Made by a program: the position numbers and the translations under genes. Of a stretch of DNA of 64,000 nt, positions 45,716 through 54,745 are shown one piece after another; position 1 is the first letter of the stretch; each line of letters starts with the position of its first letter. The notes below the pieces were generated by a model. That model was given only the letters and a program-made list of their open reading frames with translations. It did no database searches and had not been told where the DNA came from. The stretch spans positions 62,001 through 126,000 of the forward strand of contig NZ_FNGG01000001.1 of assembly GCF_900102915.1 (NCBI RefSeq). Direction: 5' to 3'. Source of the stretch: Salinimicrobium catena (lineage in GTDB: Bacteria > Bacteroidota > Bacteroidia > Flavobacteriales > Flavobacteriaceae).

Positions 45716-46648
45716 TTAGTCTTCCTTCAGAAAATCAATATTCCGGGTAAGCCCTGAAAATTTGGTCCTTTTCACGGCTGACTTTTTAAATACTTTTCGG
45801 AAAGTGTCTTCGGTGATCTCCTCCCAGTCTTTTTTGGACATGCTGAGCAGATCGGGGTGAGGATCGAACAGGGGCTCGTTATGGGGTTTTGAAAAACGGT
45901 TCCAGGGACAAACATCCTGGCACACATCACAACCGAACATCCACTCATCAAATTTACCTTTCATCTCCTGCGGCAGCTGATCTTTCAGTTCAATAGTAAA
46001 ATAAGAAATACACTTGCTGCCATCCACCTTGTAAGGTTCTATAATGGCATTAGTGGGGCAGGCGTCAATGCAGGCAGTGCAGCTTCCGCAGTGATCGGTC
46101 ACCGGGGTATCGTATTCCAGGTCCAGATCCACAATAAGTTCAGCTACAAAAAAGAAAGAGCCGGTCTGCTTGGAAAGCAGGTTGCTATTCTTCCCGATCC
46201 AGCCGAGTCCGCTCTTTGCCGCCCAGGCCTTATCCAGCACGGGGGCAGAATCCACAAAAGCCCTTCCTTCCACCTCACCTATTTCTTCCTGAATAAACCT
46301 TAAAAGATCCTTCAGCTTGTCCTTGATCACGAAATGATAGTCTGTTCCGTAAGCGTACTTGCTGATCTTATAAGAATCTTCTCGCTGCCTTTCTTCAGGG
46401 TAATAATTAAGGAGCAGTGAAATCACGCTTTTCGAACCTTCTACCAATTTGGTAGGATCCAGGCGCTTGTCGAAATGATTTTCCATGTATTTCATTTCGC
46501 CGTGCATGTTCTTCTTCAGGTAGTTTTCAAGCCGAGGCGCTTCCTCTTCAAGAAATTCCGCCTTGGAAATTCCGCAGGAGAGAAACCCAAGGCTTTTCGC
46601 CTCGGCTTTGATCATTTCTGAATATTTGGACCTGTTGGAAAGATTCAC
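45716..46648 (-). CDS. queG: Epoxyqueuosine reductase
   Basis: Last step of queuosine formation in tRNA: reduces epoxyqueuosine using cobalamin and two [4Fe-4S] clusters. The 310 residues include the QueG N-terminal region ([24 protein letters not shown]) and two ferredoxin-type clusters, [16 protein letters not shown] and [13 protein letters not shown]. The length is at the short end of the family, lacking the C-terminal HEAT-repeat extension of some homologues. It follows the P450 gene by 14 bases. Confidence 0.95.
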   Translation of the reverse strand: MNLSNRSKYSEMIKAEAKSLGFLSCGISKAEFLEEEAPRLENYLKKNMHGEMKYMENHFDKRLDPTKLVEGSKSVISLLLNYYPEERQREDSYKISKYAYGTDYHFVIKDKLKDLLRFIQEEIGEVEGRAFVDSAPVLDKAWAAKSGLGWIGKNSNLLSKQTGSFFFVAELIVDLDLEYDTPVTDHCGSCTACIDACPTNAIIEPYKVDGSKCISYFTIELKDQLPQEMKGKFDEWMFGCDVCQDVCPWNRFSKPHNEPLFDPHPDLLSMSKKDWEEITEDTFRKVFKKSAVKRTKFSGLTRNIDFLKED

Positions 46649-46662
46649 CTGTTGTTCTTTAT

Positions 46663-47985
46663 TTAGCGTGCGTCAAATTTCAAAAACGCATTCTTCGGCT
46701 TCAGGGTGATGAGCGGCTGTATCTCGATCTCGTCTTTAACCCCTGAAATTTGATATTTGGATACCAGTCCGGCAATGGTAAGCACCATCTCATACATTGC
46801 AAAATTGTTGCCAATACATTTGCGCGGACCAGCCCCAAAAGGGTAATAATGAGAAGTCTTTGCTTCTGAAAAACGCCGGGGCCGGAATTCTTCAGGTGCC
46901 TCCCAGTATTTCGGATGCCTGTGGATCTCATAGATATTGAATAGCAGGCTCGAACCTTTAGGATAAGTCTTTCCCTCGAATTCGTCATCTTCCAGGTTCA
47001 CCCTGTCAATGAAATAAGCCGGCGGGTAGAGCCTCATGGCCTCCTCGATCACCATTTGGGTGTAGCTGCACTTCCGAAGAAATTCATATAAAGAATCGGT
47101 CTCCTGTTTTGCAGCCATGACTTCAGCGAAGATCTTTTCCTGCTCGTGCGGATGCCTGGCCAGCAATTCACAGGTAAAGGTAAGCGCATTCGAGGTGGTT
47201 TCATGGCCAGCCGTGAAAAGGATAAGGATCTCATCTATCAGCTGCTCTTCGGTCATGGCGGTTCCGTCTTCGTACCGGGAGTCGAGAAGCATGTCCAGCA
47301 GGTCATCTTCTTTTTTACCTGACTTCTTTCTTTCTTCAATAATGGCTTTGAGAATCTCCCTTGCCTCCTGTGTTAACGCCAGGTGCTCCTTTATGCTACC
47401 GCTTAGTTTGAACCACCAGGTGAGGTATGGCTGCCGCAGTTCGCGCACCAACATCTTCTGGGCCGCTTCTGTAATGTATTGCAACCTGTCTATTTCCTTT
47501 TGCCCAACCGCCTCGCTAAAAAGCGATTTTACAACGGTTTGAAATGCGAGATCATTGAATACCGGGAAAATATCCATAGGAGCATCTGTGCGGATCTTTT
47601 TCAACTCCTCTAAAATGGCCTCATGCATACTCCCCAGTAGGCTAACAAGTTGCTTTTTATGGAAGGCCGGCTGGATCAATTTACGTTGCTTTTTCCAGTG
47701 TTCCCCTTCCGCGGTGAGTAATCCATGGCCAAGGTATTTAGCCATATCCCGGGTCTGGATCTCGGACTTTTTATAGTTCTTCTGGTTCTTCTGAAGTACG
47801 TATTCGGCAAAACCCGAATCTCTTGAAAAGATGATCTTGCGGTTAAAACCCAGGTTCAGCCTGAAGGTATCCCCTACCTTTTCAAATTTTTCATGATGAA
47901 ACGGCAACGGATTTTCAAGTATGCGTTTGGCGCTGGTATAGAACCGGAAACGGGAAACGGTGGGTATGCCTTTGGTTTCTTTCAT
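46663..47985 (-). CDS. Cytochrome P450
   Basis: A 440-residue soluble heme monooxygenase. Diagnostic features are the I-helix oxygen-binding AGHETTSN, the K-helix ExxR in EEAMRLYPP, the PxxFxPxRF segment ([12 protein letters not shown]) and the heme loop [11 protein letters not shown] with axial Cys390. The [14 protein letters not shown] form resembles the CYP4/CYP102-like clade rather than camphor-type P450s. No ferredoxin or reductase gene is adjacent, so its redox partner is encoded elsewhere. The substrate is unknown; fatty acids would be a guess. A perfect palindrome lies just upstream. Confidence 0.93.
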   Translation of the reverse strand: MKETKGIPTVSRFRFYTSAKRILENPLPFHHEKFEKVGDTFRLNLGFNRKIIFSRDSGFAEYVLQKNQKNYKKSEIQTRDMAKYLGHGLLTAEGEHWKKQRKLIQPAFHKKQLVSLLGSMHEAILEELKKIRTDAPMDIFPVFNDLAFQTVVKSLFSEAVGQKEIDRLQYITEAAQKMLVRELRQPYLTWWFKLSGSIKEHLALTQEAREILKAIIEERKKSGKKEDDLLDMLLDSRYEDGTAMTEEQLIDEILILFTAGHETTSNALTFTCELLARHPHEQEKIFAEVMAAKQETDSLYEFLRKCSYTQMVIEEAMRLYPPAYFIDRVNLEDDEFEGKTYPKGSSLLFNIYEIHRHPKYWEAPEEFRPRRFSEAKTSHYYPFGAGPRKCIGNNFAMYEMVLTIAGLVSKYQISGVKDEIEIQPLITLKPKNAFLKFDAR

Positions 47986-47999
47986 TTGAAAATCATCTC

Positions 48000-48032
48000 A
48001 GACCTCCCAGGTTTTGAAAACCTGGGAGGTCT
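48000..48032. repeat. Perfect palindrome, REP-like intergenic element
   Basis: Arms AGACCTCCCAGGTTTT (48000-48015) and AAAACCTGGGAGGTCT (48017-48032) are perfect reverse complements around a single G. It fills most of the 57-base gap between the ruvB stop and the P450 start. There is no T-run on either side, so it is not a standard terminator. I recall similar ACCT...CAGGTTTT/AAAACCTG...AGGT palindromes scattered in Bacteroidota genomes, but no second copy is visible in this window. Confidence 0.8.
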
Positions 48033-48042
48033 AATTCGGGAT

Positions 48043-49065
48043 CTAAAATAATCCTCCCTGCACCCCACCACGTTCACGCCCCAAATGCTTGTATGCGGCT
48101 TCGGTGACCTCGCGCCCGCGGGGAGTTCTTTGAATGAACCCCTGCTGAATGAGAAACGGCTCGTATACTTCTTCGATGGTTTCGGCACTTTCACTCACGG
48201 CAGTCGCCAAGGTAGTTATTCCCACAGGTCCGCCCTTGAACTTGTCTATAATGGTAGTAAGGATCTTGTTATCCATCTCATCCAGCCCATGCGCATCTAC
48301 ATTTAGAGCCTTCAAACTAAACTTCGCGATCTCGATATCGATCTTTCCATTGCCTTTGATCTGGGCAAAATCTCTCACCCTTCTTAAAAGGGCGTTGGCA
48401 ATACGCGGTGTACCCCGGCTGCGGCCGGCGATCTCAATGGCGGCTTCCATGGTAATCGGTACCTTGAGGATCTGGGCGCTTCGCTGAACAATATCTGAAA
48501 GTAGTTCTGTACTATAATATTCCAGCCTGCTGGAGATCCCAAAACGCGCTCTCATAGGCGCGGTGAGCAATCCGCTGCGGGTGGTGGCGCCAATAAGGGT
48601 GAACTGGTTGAGATGTATCTGCACAGAACGGGCATTAGGCCCGGTCTCTATCATAATATCGATCTTAAAATCTTCCATGGCCGAATAGAGGTATTCCTCA
48701 ACAACGGCACTAAGACGGTGTATCTCATCAATGAACAACACATCACGCTCTTCAAGATTGGTGAGCAGGCCGGCAAGATCTCCGGGTTTATCCAATACAG
48801 GCCCCGAGGTCACCTTTATACCCACTCCCAGCTCGTTGGCCAGGATGTGGGCCAAAGTGGTCTTACCAAGTCCCGGAGGACCGTGGAAAAGGGTATGATC
48901 AAGAGCTTCACCCCTCATATTGGCTGCTTCAACAAAAACCTTCAGGTTTTCAAGCACCTGATCCTGTCCGGTAAAATCATCAAATTCCAGGGGCCGCAAA
49001 GCTCTTTCTATATCCATTTCTTCGGAAGAAAAATGCTCTCCTGTAGGATCAAGGTGTTCGTTCAT
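48043..49065 (-). CDS. ruvB: Holliday junction branch migration DNA helicase RuvB
   Basis: AAA+ motor that drives branch migration with RuvA. The 340 residues contain [11 protein letters not shown], Walker [10 protein letters not shown] (62-70), Walker [10 protein letters not shown] (110-118), the sensor region [12 protein letters not shown], and a C-terminal winged-helix ([17 protein letters not shown]). It is normal in length and unlinked to ruvA in this genome. Confidence 0.97.
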   Translation of the reverse strand: MNEHLDPTGEHFSSEEMDIERALRPLEFDDFTGQDQVLENLKVFVEAANMRGEALDHTLFHGPPGLGKTTLAHILANELGVGIKVTSGPVLDKPGDLAGLLTNLEERDVLFIDEIHRLSAVVEEYLYSAMEDFKIDIMIETGPNARSVQIHLNQFTLIGATTRSGLLTAPMRARFGISSRLEYYSTELLSDIVQRSAQILKVPITMEAAIEIAGRSRGTPRIANALLRRVRDFAQIKGNGKIDIEIAKFSLKALNVDAHGLDEMDNKILTTIIDKFKGGPVGITTLATAVSESAETIEEVYEPFLIQQGFIQRTPRGREVTEAAYKHLGRERGGVQGGLF

Positions 49066-49085
49066 TGCCAGATTTTTAAGTTCAA

Positions 49086-49093
49086 CAAAGATA
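49086..49093 (-). promoter_or_regulatory. Possible -7 box for ruvB
   Basis: On the minus strand TATCTTTG matches TAnnTTTG and is 20 bases before the ATG at 49065. The -33 region would fall inside the ctaD terminator hairpin and has no clear TTG. Confidence 0.4.
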
Positions 49094-49099
49094 AAAGAA

Positions 49100-49125
49100 A
49101 AAGCCTTTTCCGAAGAAAAGGCTTT
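49100..49125 (-). terminator. Intrinsic terminator after ctaD
   Basis: An 11-bp stem AAAGCCTTTTC / GAAAAGGCTTT with a 4-base loop, followed on the minus strand by TTCTTTTAT. It ends the act-cta operon. Confidence 0.82.
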
Positions 49126-49151
49126 GTAGAATATACTTTCTGAAAAGACTC

Positions 49152-50969
49152 TTAGTGATTCAGTTCTTCTTCGTCTTTTAGAAGCGGCACTGTTTGGGGT
49201 GCAAAATCCTGCCCCGGAATCACGTATTCTCCTTTTTCATTGGTTTTACTATAGTCATATGCCCAACGGTAAACAGTTGGCAGTTCTCCAGGCCAGTTTC
49301 CATGGATAGGCTCTACAGGAGTGGTCCACTCCAAAGAGTTCGAGTTCCATGGGTTGGCTGTTGCCTTCTTTCCGTAGAAAATAGAATGGATGAAGTTGTA
49401 AAGGAACACCAACTGCACCAATGCTGTGATGATAGCAAAGATCGTGATCAACACGTTGATGTCTGCAAGGTCATCAAAGTATGGGAAGGCAGTGTTGTCA
49501 TAGTACCTTCTTGGCAGCCCGGCCATTCCCACAAAGTGCATCGGGAAGAACACCCCATAGGCACCAATAATGGTGATCCAGAAGTGGATGTAACCCATGT
49601 TCTTGTTCATCATTCTTCCGAACATCTTAGGGAACCAGTGATAGATCCCGGCAAACATTCCATAAAGGGCAGAAATACCCATTACCAGGTGGAAGTGAGC
49701 CACCACGAAGTATGTATCGTGTACGTTGATATCAAGAGTACTGTCTCCAAGAACGATCCCGGTCAAACCACCAGTGATGAAGGTTGAAACGAAACCAATA
49801 GAAAAAAGCATTGACGGGTTCAATTGCAGGTTACCTTTCCAGATGGTCGTGATCCAGTTAAACGCTTTTACTGCGGAAGGGATCGCGATCAATAAGGTGG
49901 TAAAGGTAAATACCGATCCAAGGAACGGGTTCATACCAGAAACGAACATGTGGTGTCCCCAAACAATAGTCGAAAGAAACGCGATACCAAGGATAGACGC
50001 GATCATGGCACGGTAACCAAAAATAGGTTTTCTGGCGTTGGTTGCAAGAATTTCTGAAGCGATACCCATCGCCGGAAGGATCACAATATAAACCTCCGGG
50101 TGACCAAGGAACCAGAACAGGTGTTCAAAAAGTACAGGAGAACCTCCCTGGTAGTGTAATACTTCACCTTTGATATAAATATCACTCAGGAAGAAAGATG
50201 TTCCAAAGCTTCTGTCCATGATCAACATTAAGGCTGCCGATAAAAGAACCGGGAAAGAAACCACCCCAATGATGGCAGTCACGAAAAGAGCCCAGATGGT
50301 CAATGGCAAACGGGTCATTGACATCCCCTTGGTTCTAAGGTTGATCACGGTAACAATATAGTTAAGCGATCCAAGCAAGGAAGAGGCAATAAAGATGGCC
50401 ATGGAAGTAAGCCAAAGCGTCATACCCAAACCTGATCCTCCGATAGCCTGCGGTAGCGCACTTAGCGGCGGATAGATGGTCCATCCTGCCGAAGCAGGTC
50501 CTGCTTCAACGAACAAAGATCCTAACATTATGATACAGGAAATAAAGAACAGCCAGTAAGAAAGCATGTTCATGAATCCTGAAGCCATGTCTCTCGCCCC
50601 GATTTGAAGCGGGATAAGCAGGTTACTGAATGTACCACTCAAGCCCTGTGTCAATACAAAGAATACCATGATGGTACCGTGAATGGTCACAAGAGCAAGG
50701 TAGATCTCCGGAGACATTACTCCGTCTGGAGCCCATTTTCCAAGGAAGATCTCAAATATCTTAAAAGATTCAGCCGGCCAGGCGATCTGCATACGGAAGA
50801 AAACAGACATGGCGATCCCAATCGTTCCCATAATAAGCGCCGTGAAAAGGTATTGCTTGGCAATTACCTTATGGTCCATGCTAAAAATATACTTCGTTAT
50901 GAAAGTACCCTCATGATGGTGGTCATCGTGAGTGTGATCATTAACCGGTGCGTGTCCTACTGCTGACAT
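49152..50969 (-). CDS. ctaD: Cytochrome c oxidase subunit I
   Basis: Catalytic subunit of the aa3-type oxidase, 605 residues and 12 or more helices. It holds a low-spin heme ligand in [12 protein letters not shown] (His97), the CuB/tyrosine pair in [14 protein letters not shown] (His290 and Tyr294), the two further CuB histidines in [10 protein letters not shown], and the heme ligands in [14 protein letters not shown]. The Tyr in HPEVY marks an A-type heme-copper oxidase. The N terminus is His/Asp-rich ([10 protein letters not shown]). It is the last gene of the act operon. Confidence 0.97.
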   Translation of the reverse strand: MSAVGHAPVNDHTHDDHHHEGTFITKYIFSMDHKVIAKQYLFTALIMGTIGIAMSVFFRMQIAWPAESFKIFEIFLGKWAPDGVMSPEIYLALVTIHGTIMVFFVLTQGLSGTFSNLLIPLQIGARDMASGFMNMLSYWLFFISCIIMLGSLFVEAGPASAGWTIYPPLSALPQAIGGSGLGMTLWLTSMAIFIASSLLGSLNYIVTVINLRTKGMSMTRLPLTIWALFVTAIIGVVSFPVLLSAALMLIMDRSFGTSFFLSDIYIKGEVLHYQGGSPVLFEHLFWFLGHPEVYIVILPAMGIASEILATNARKPIFGYRAMIASILGIAFLSTIVWGHHMFVSGMNPFLGSVFTFTTLLIAIPSAVKAFNWITTIWKGNLQLNPSMLFSIGFVSTFITGGLTGIVLGDSTLDINVHDTYFVVAHFHLVMGISALYGMFAGIYHWFPKMFGRMMNKNMGYIHFWITIIGAYGVFFPMHFVGMAGLPRRYYDNTAFPYFDDLADINVLITIFAIITALVQLVFLYNFIHSIFYGKKATANPWNSNSLEWTTPVEPIHGNWPGELPTVYRWAYDYSKTNEKGEYVIPGQDFAPQTVPLLKDEEELNH

Positions 50970-51020
50970 ATTTCTTTAATCTTAACTTTTAATAATTTTT
51001 ACCTGTGTTCCTTCAGCTAC

Positions 51021-52115
51021 CTATTCTACAGATGCAGTTTGCTGATCTACGGGTTCAACTGTTTCAATGAATTCTTGCTGTTCTGCCATCCAGGCATCAA
51101 ATTCTTCCTGCGTCTCAACGACGATCTTCATTTGCATGTTGTAGTGGGCCACCCCACAAATCTTGTTACACAACAGGTAGTAGTCAAAGTCGGCATATTC
51201 GGTAAGAGGCTCCTCCCCGTTAGCCATTAGTTCTTCGCTATTCGTTTTTCTTATTTCCTGGATTCTCGCCACTTTCTCCCTCATGTACTCGGTACCTCTG
51301 ATCTCTTCGGTAGTTACAGTTGGAGTAAAGCTGAACTGTGTGATCATACCCGGCACAACGTTCATCTGCGCCCTAAAGTGCGGGAAGTAAGCCGAGTGGA
51401 GCACATCCTGAGACCTGAACTTGAAAAGAACCGGACGGTCTACAGGAAGGTGCAGCTCCCCGGTAAGTACATCATCATGCGCGTAAGAGTCACTCGCGTC
51501 AACTCCTAAAGTGTTGGCTCCTTCAATGAACCTAACGTTTGCTTTTCCAAGAACATTATCTTTCCCTGCATATCTCGCATGCCAGCTAAATTGCTTGGCA
51601 TAAAGCTCGATCACGATAGGATCTTTCTCTTCTTCCACGTCCATAATGTCTGACCAGGTGAAAAGTCCGTAGATGATAAGACCAGCCAAAACGATCACCG
51701 GAATAATGGTCCAAACGAATTCAAGTTTGTCATTATCGGCAAAGAATAGAGCTTTTGTACCTTTCTTTCCTTTGTATTTAAAAGCGAAGTAATGAAGTAA
51801 GCCCTGGGTGATCACCTGCACGAACATGATCACAGCCATGGTGATCAAAAGCAGGTTATCATAATCAGATCCATGTTCAGAAGAAGCAGCAGGCAAAGCC
51901 CTGTCGCCAAAACTCCAGAAGTTGTAGATCATGAAGATGTAAAAAGCTATACCAAAAGCGAGCATGAGGTTACCCTGCATCCTGTTGTCCTTATCACTTG
52001 CGATCTCAGAGGACTCCAGGCTCTCAGTACTTCTTGACAATTGAAAGATCTTGTTCAATTGCCAAACAGTTATCGCGAAAAGCGCTATTACTATTATGAT
52101 TAAAAATACCGTCAT
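51021..52115 (-). CDS. ctaC: Cytochrome c oxidase subunit II
   Basis: Electron-entry subunit with the binuclear CuA site. The 364 residues include three hydrophobic segments in the first half (about 2-14, 50-70 and 86-110, with another near 135-155) and a periplasmic cupredoxin domain. CuA ligands are in LLCNKICGVAHYNM: Cys316, Cys320, His324 and Met327, plus the earlier His in DVLHSAYFPHF. No cytochrome c domain is fused, so electrons must come from ActE/ActA or a soluble carrier. Confidence 0.96.
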   Translation of the reverse strand: MTVFLIIIVIALFAITVWQLNKIFQLSRSTESLESSEIASDKDNRMQGNLMLAFGIAFYIFMIYNFWSFGDRALPAASSEHGSDYDNLLLITMAVIMFVQVITQGLLHYFAFKYKGKKGTKALFFADNDKLEFVWTIIPVIVLAGLIIYGLFTWSDIMDVEEEKDPIVIELYAKQFSWHARYAGKDNVLGKANVRFIEGANTLGVDASDSYAHDDVLTGELHLPVDRPVLFKFRSQDVLHSAYFPHFRAQMNVVPGMITQFSFTPTVTTEEIRGTEYMREKVARIQEIRKTNSEELMANGEEPLTEYADFDYYLLCNKICGVAHYNMQMKIVVETQEEFDAWMAEQQEFIETVEPVDQQTASVE

Positions 52116-52143
52116 TTTATAATTTCTTCTTTAAACAATCTTA

Positions 52144-53541
52144 TTAATAGTGATAATGCTCACTCTCTTTTCTAAATGGGTTGCGCTTCACAAGTAGCGG
52201 AGCTTTGGTCAATGAATTGAATACCACAAAAATAAACAATCCGCCAAACAGAGCTAAGGCACTCAGTTCAGAAATTCCTATGAACCAGGATTCTCCAACT
52301 GTTGCAGGCATTACCATTACAAACACATCAAGGTAATGTCCAAATAGGATGATAATTCCGGTCATTACCACGAACCAGTTCACTCGTTTGAAGTCACTGT
52401 TCATCAAGAGCAGTAATGGGAAAATAAAGTTCAAGGCTACCATTCCGAAGAAAACAAGGCCATAGTCCTCTATACGGGTTACAAAATAGGTCACCTCTTC
52501 AGGAATGTTAGAGTACCAGATCAACAGGAACTGAGAGAACCACAGGTAGGTCCAGAAAATACTGATCCCGAACATGAACTTTGCAAGGTCATGTATGTGG
52601 CTGTCGTTCACATATGGAAGATATCCGCGAGATTTCAGGTAAATGCTGACTAATGCGATCACAGTGATACCAGACACGAACATACTTGAGAACACATACC
52701 ATCCAAAAAGCGTACTGAACCAGTGCGGATCAAAGCTCATGATCCAGTCCCACGCCATCATAGATTCGGTCACTATGAAGAATACAAGGAATCCGGCGGC
52801 CAGCTTAAAGTTCTTTTTGTAAAAAACATTATCGGTCGCGTCATCCTGCTTCAATGAGTTCTTCTTCATAAAATATCTGAAGATATTCCATCCAGCGATG
52901 TAGATCGCAGCCCTGATAAGGAAGAAGGTCACATTTAGGTACCCAGATTTATTCTGAATAATTTCGTCATGCGCAACTACTTCAGGATCCATCCATACAA
53001 AAAGGTGGTTTATATGGAATCCTGAAAGGGCAAGAAGAATGAACATAATGATACTTCCGGGAAGTAAATAGGCGGTAATTCCTTCCATCACCCTGAAAAG
53101 TACGGGTGACCATCCTGCCTGGGCAGCATACTGCACTGCATAGAATGCCATCACACCAAGCGCGATCATAAAAAAGAAGAACGCGGCTACATAAACAGCA
53201 GCCCATGGTTTATTTTGCAACTGGTGAAGAACGTGCTCCAGGTGCACCAGCTCGGCATCTTCGGCCATTGAATGAACCTCCTCATCGGTACGTTCGGTCT
53301 CCACCTGATGCTCAGAAGGAACATAGTCGAATCCTTTTGCATCATCTTCTAATTCATCTTCTGTTTGCCCCGTAAGCGGCATTTCTACAGCCTCACCATG
53401 ATTGTCATGGGCAACCAGTTCCCTTACCTCTTCAATAGTGGAAGGTGCGGCAATAAATCCGTAGACCAAGCCCAACAGACCTACCACCATTAGAATGATA
53501 GAAAATAATTTTAATTTACTGGATAGCGTGTACATATTCAA
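52144..53541 (-). CDS. actF: Alternative complex III subunit ActF
   Basis: Integral membrane subunit of the quinol:cytochrome c oxidoreductase (alternative complex III), 465 residues. About ten helices follow a hydrophilic acidic loop (about 30-95). ActF is a distant, duplicated relative of the NrfD-type ActC and contributes to quinol/proton handling. It is placed by order (after actE) and by segments such as MMAWDWIMSFDPHWFSTLFGWY and FSQFLLIWYSNIPEE that are conserved in this family. Confidence 0.9.
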   Translation of the reverse strand: MNMYTLSSKLKLFSIILMVVGLLGLVYGFIAAPSTIEEVRELVAHDNHGEAVEMPLTGQTEDELEDDAKGFDYVPSEHQVETERTDEEVHSMAEDAELVHLEHVLHQLQNKPWAAVYVAAFFFFMIALGVMAFYAVQYAAQAGWSPVLFRVMEGITAYLLPGSIIMFILLALSGFHINHLFVWMDPEVVAHDEIIQNKSGYLNVTFFLIRAAIYIAGWNIFRYFMKKNSLKQDDATDNVFYKKNFKLAAGFLVFFIVTESMMAWDWIMSFDPHWFSTLFGWYVFSSMFVSGITVIALVSIYLKSRGYLPYVNDSHIHDLAKFMFGISIFWTYLWFSQFLLIWYSNIPEEVTYFVTRIEDYGLVFFGMVALNFIFPLLLLMNSDFKRVNWFVVMTGIIILFGHYLDVFVMVMPATVGESWFIGISELSALALFGGLFIFVVFNSLTKAPLLVKRNPFRKESEHYHY

Positions 53542-53556
53542 TATATCTAAGTGCTG

Positions 53557-54210
53557 TTATTCTTCGTTTTGGTTGTCCTCTTTGGTTTCCATCACCTTTT
53601 CAGCATTCACTGCAGGAATCAGGTCTTCCTCGTTCTCAAATTCCCTTGCAGGTCCTCCCTCAAGGTCATTTTTAAGCTTCATCACGTAATGATCAATCAT
53701 CCATCTCTCTTCAATAGAAGTTTGAGAGGCATACGATCCCATCGCGTTAAGGCCATAATACATCACGTGATAAACACTACCTTCAGTGATCGCTCTTCCC
53801 ACATCATCATAGCTGGGAATACCCAGTATTTTTTCTCTTTCAACCAGGATGCCTTTACCGTCACCCTTGTCGCCGTGACAAACCGCACAATATATAGTAT
53901 ATAGAGCTTCACCTTTGTTCAGGTTATCTTCGGTATATGGAAGCGGGTTTTCAAGGTTGGCTTTTGCACCGGCATATCCATCAGGACTGTTCTCATACTC
54001 GTAAGGCTTCCAACCTCTTGAAACTGTCCCTTCAACCGGAAGCTTGGCCTCCTGCTCGTTCACAAAAACGTCGTATGCTCCATATGGTTCATAGGGTACC
54101 GTCTCATACATGTTTGGCATGTACTGGTAGTTAGGCTTTGAGTTCTCCATACAGGATACTGCACTCGCTGCCAAAATGAAGAATATGGATTTTCTAAATA
54201 AACTTTTCAT
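53557..54210 (-). CDS. actE: Alternative complex III subunit ActE, monoheme cytochrome c lipoprotein
   Basis: A 217-residue periplasmic cytochrome. It has a lipoprotein signal ending SAVSC (Cys20), then one c-type heme site CAVCH (108-112) followed by GDKGDGKG, and a later Met in YYGLNAMGSYASQ that can be the sixth ligand. It passes electrons from the complex towards the oxidase. The C-terminal tail is acidic. It lies 5 bases from actD and 15 from actF. Confidence 0.93.
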   Translation of the reverse strand: MKSLFRKSIFFILAASAVSCMENSKPNYQYMPNMYETVPYEPYGAYDVFVNEQEAKLPVEGTVSRGWKPYEYENSPDGYAGAKANLENPLPYTEDNLNKGEALYTIYCAVCHGDKGDGKGILVEREKILGIPSYDDVGRAITEGSVYHVMYYGLNAMGSYASQTSIEERWMIDHYVMKLKNDLEGGPAREFENEEDLIPAVNAEKVMETKEDNQNEE

Positions 54211-54215
54211 TGGGT

Positions 54216-54743
54216 TTATTTGTTATCAATTAGTTTAATTTCAGAAGCTCCGGTGTTGAACAAAAAGTCGGTCAGGTCTTCTGTATTATGGTTGGCTACT
54301 TCAACTTCCATAAGGAAATGATCGTCTGTGGTTCTCACGTCCGGGTTCTCGGCAGTTTTGAATGGCCATAATTTACTTCTCATAAAGAAGGTGAAAACCA
54401 TTAAGTGAGCCGCAAAGAATACGGTCAATTCAAACATGATAGGCACAAAAGAAGGCATGTTTTGAAGGAAGCTGAAACTCGGCTTTCCACCAATGTCCAT
54501 TGGCCAGTCCTCGATCATGATGAAATTCATCATGGCAATGGCCACAGAAAGACCAACCAGTCCATAGATAAAAGCGGTGATGGCTAGCCTTGTGGGTGCA
54601 AGCCCCATTGCTTTGTCCAATCCGTGTACCGGGAAAGGAGTATAGATCTCCCCTATTCTGTACCGGGCCTCCCTGACTTGCTTAACAGCCTGCAAAAGCA
54701 AATCGTCATCGGTATAAATTGCTTGTATAACTTTAGACGCCAT
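54216..54743 (-). CDS. actD: Alternative complex III subunit ActD (DUF3341)
   Basis: A 175-residue membrane protein with two central helices (about 53-72 and 103-123, the second being FELTVFFAAHLMVFTFFM) and cytoplasmic ends. The N-terminal part (AIYTDDDLLLQAVKQVREA and EIYTPFPVHGLDKAMGL) is the DUF3341 signature. It lies two bases after actC, so translation is probably coupled. Confidence 0.93.
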   Translation of the reverse strand: MASKVIQAIYTDDDLLLQAVKQVREARYRIGEIYTPFPVHGLDKAMGLAPTRLAITAFIYGLVGLSVAIAMMNFIMIEDWPMDIGGKPSFSFLQNMPSFVPIMFELTVFFAAHLMVFTFFMRSKLWPFKTAENPDVRTTDDHFLMEVEVANHNTEDLTDFLFNTGASEIKLIDNK

Positions 54744-54745
54744 TC

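Noticed and set aside
48000-48032. Palindrome as part of a CRISPR array or as a ruvB terminator
   Set aside because: Only a single copy with no spacers is present, and no T-run follows on either strand.
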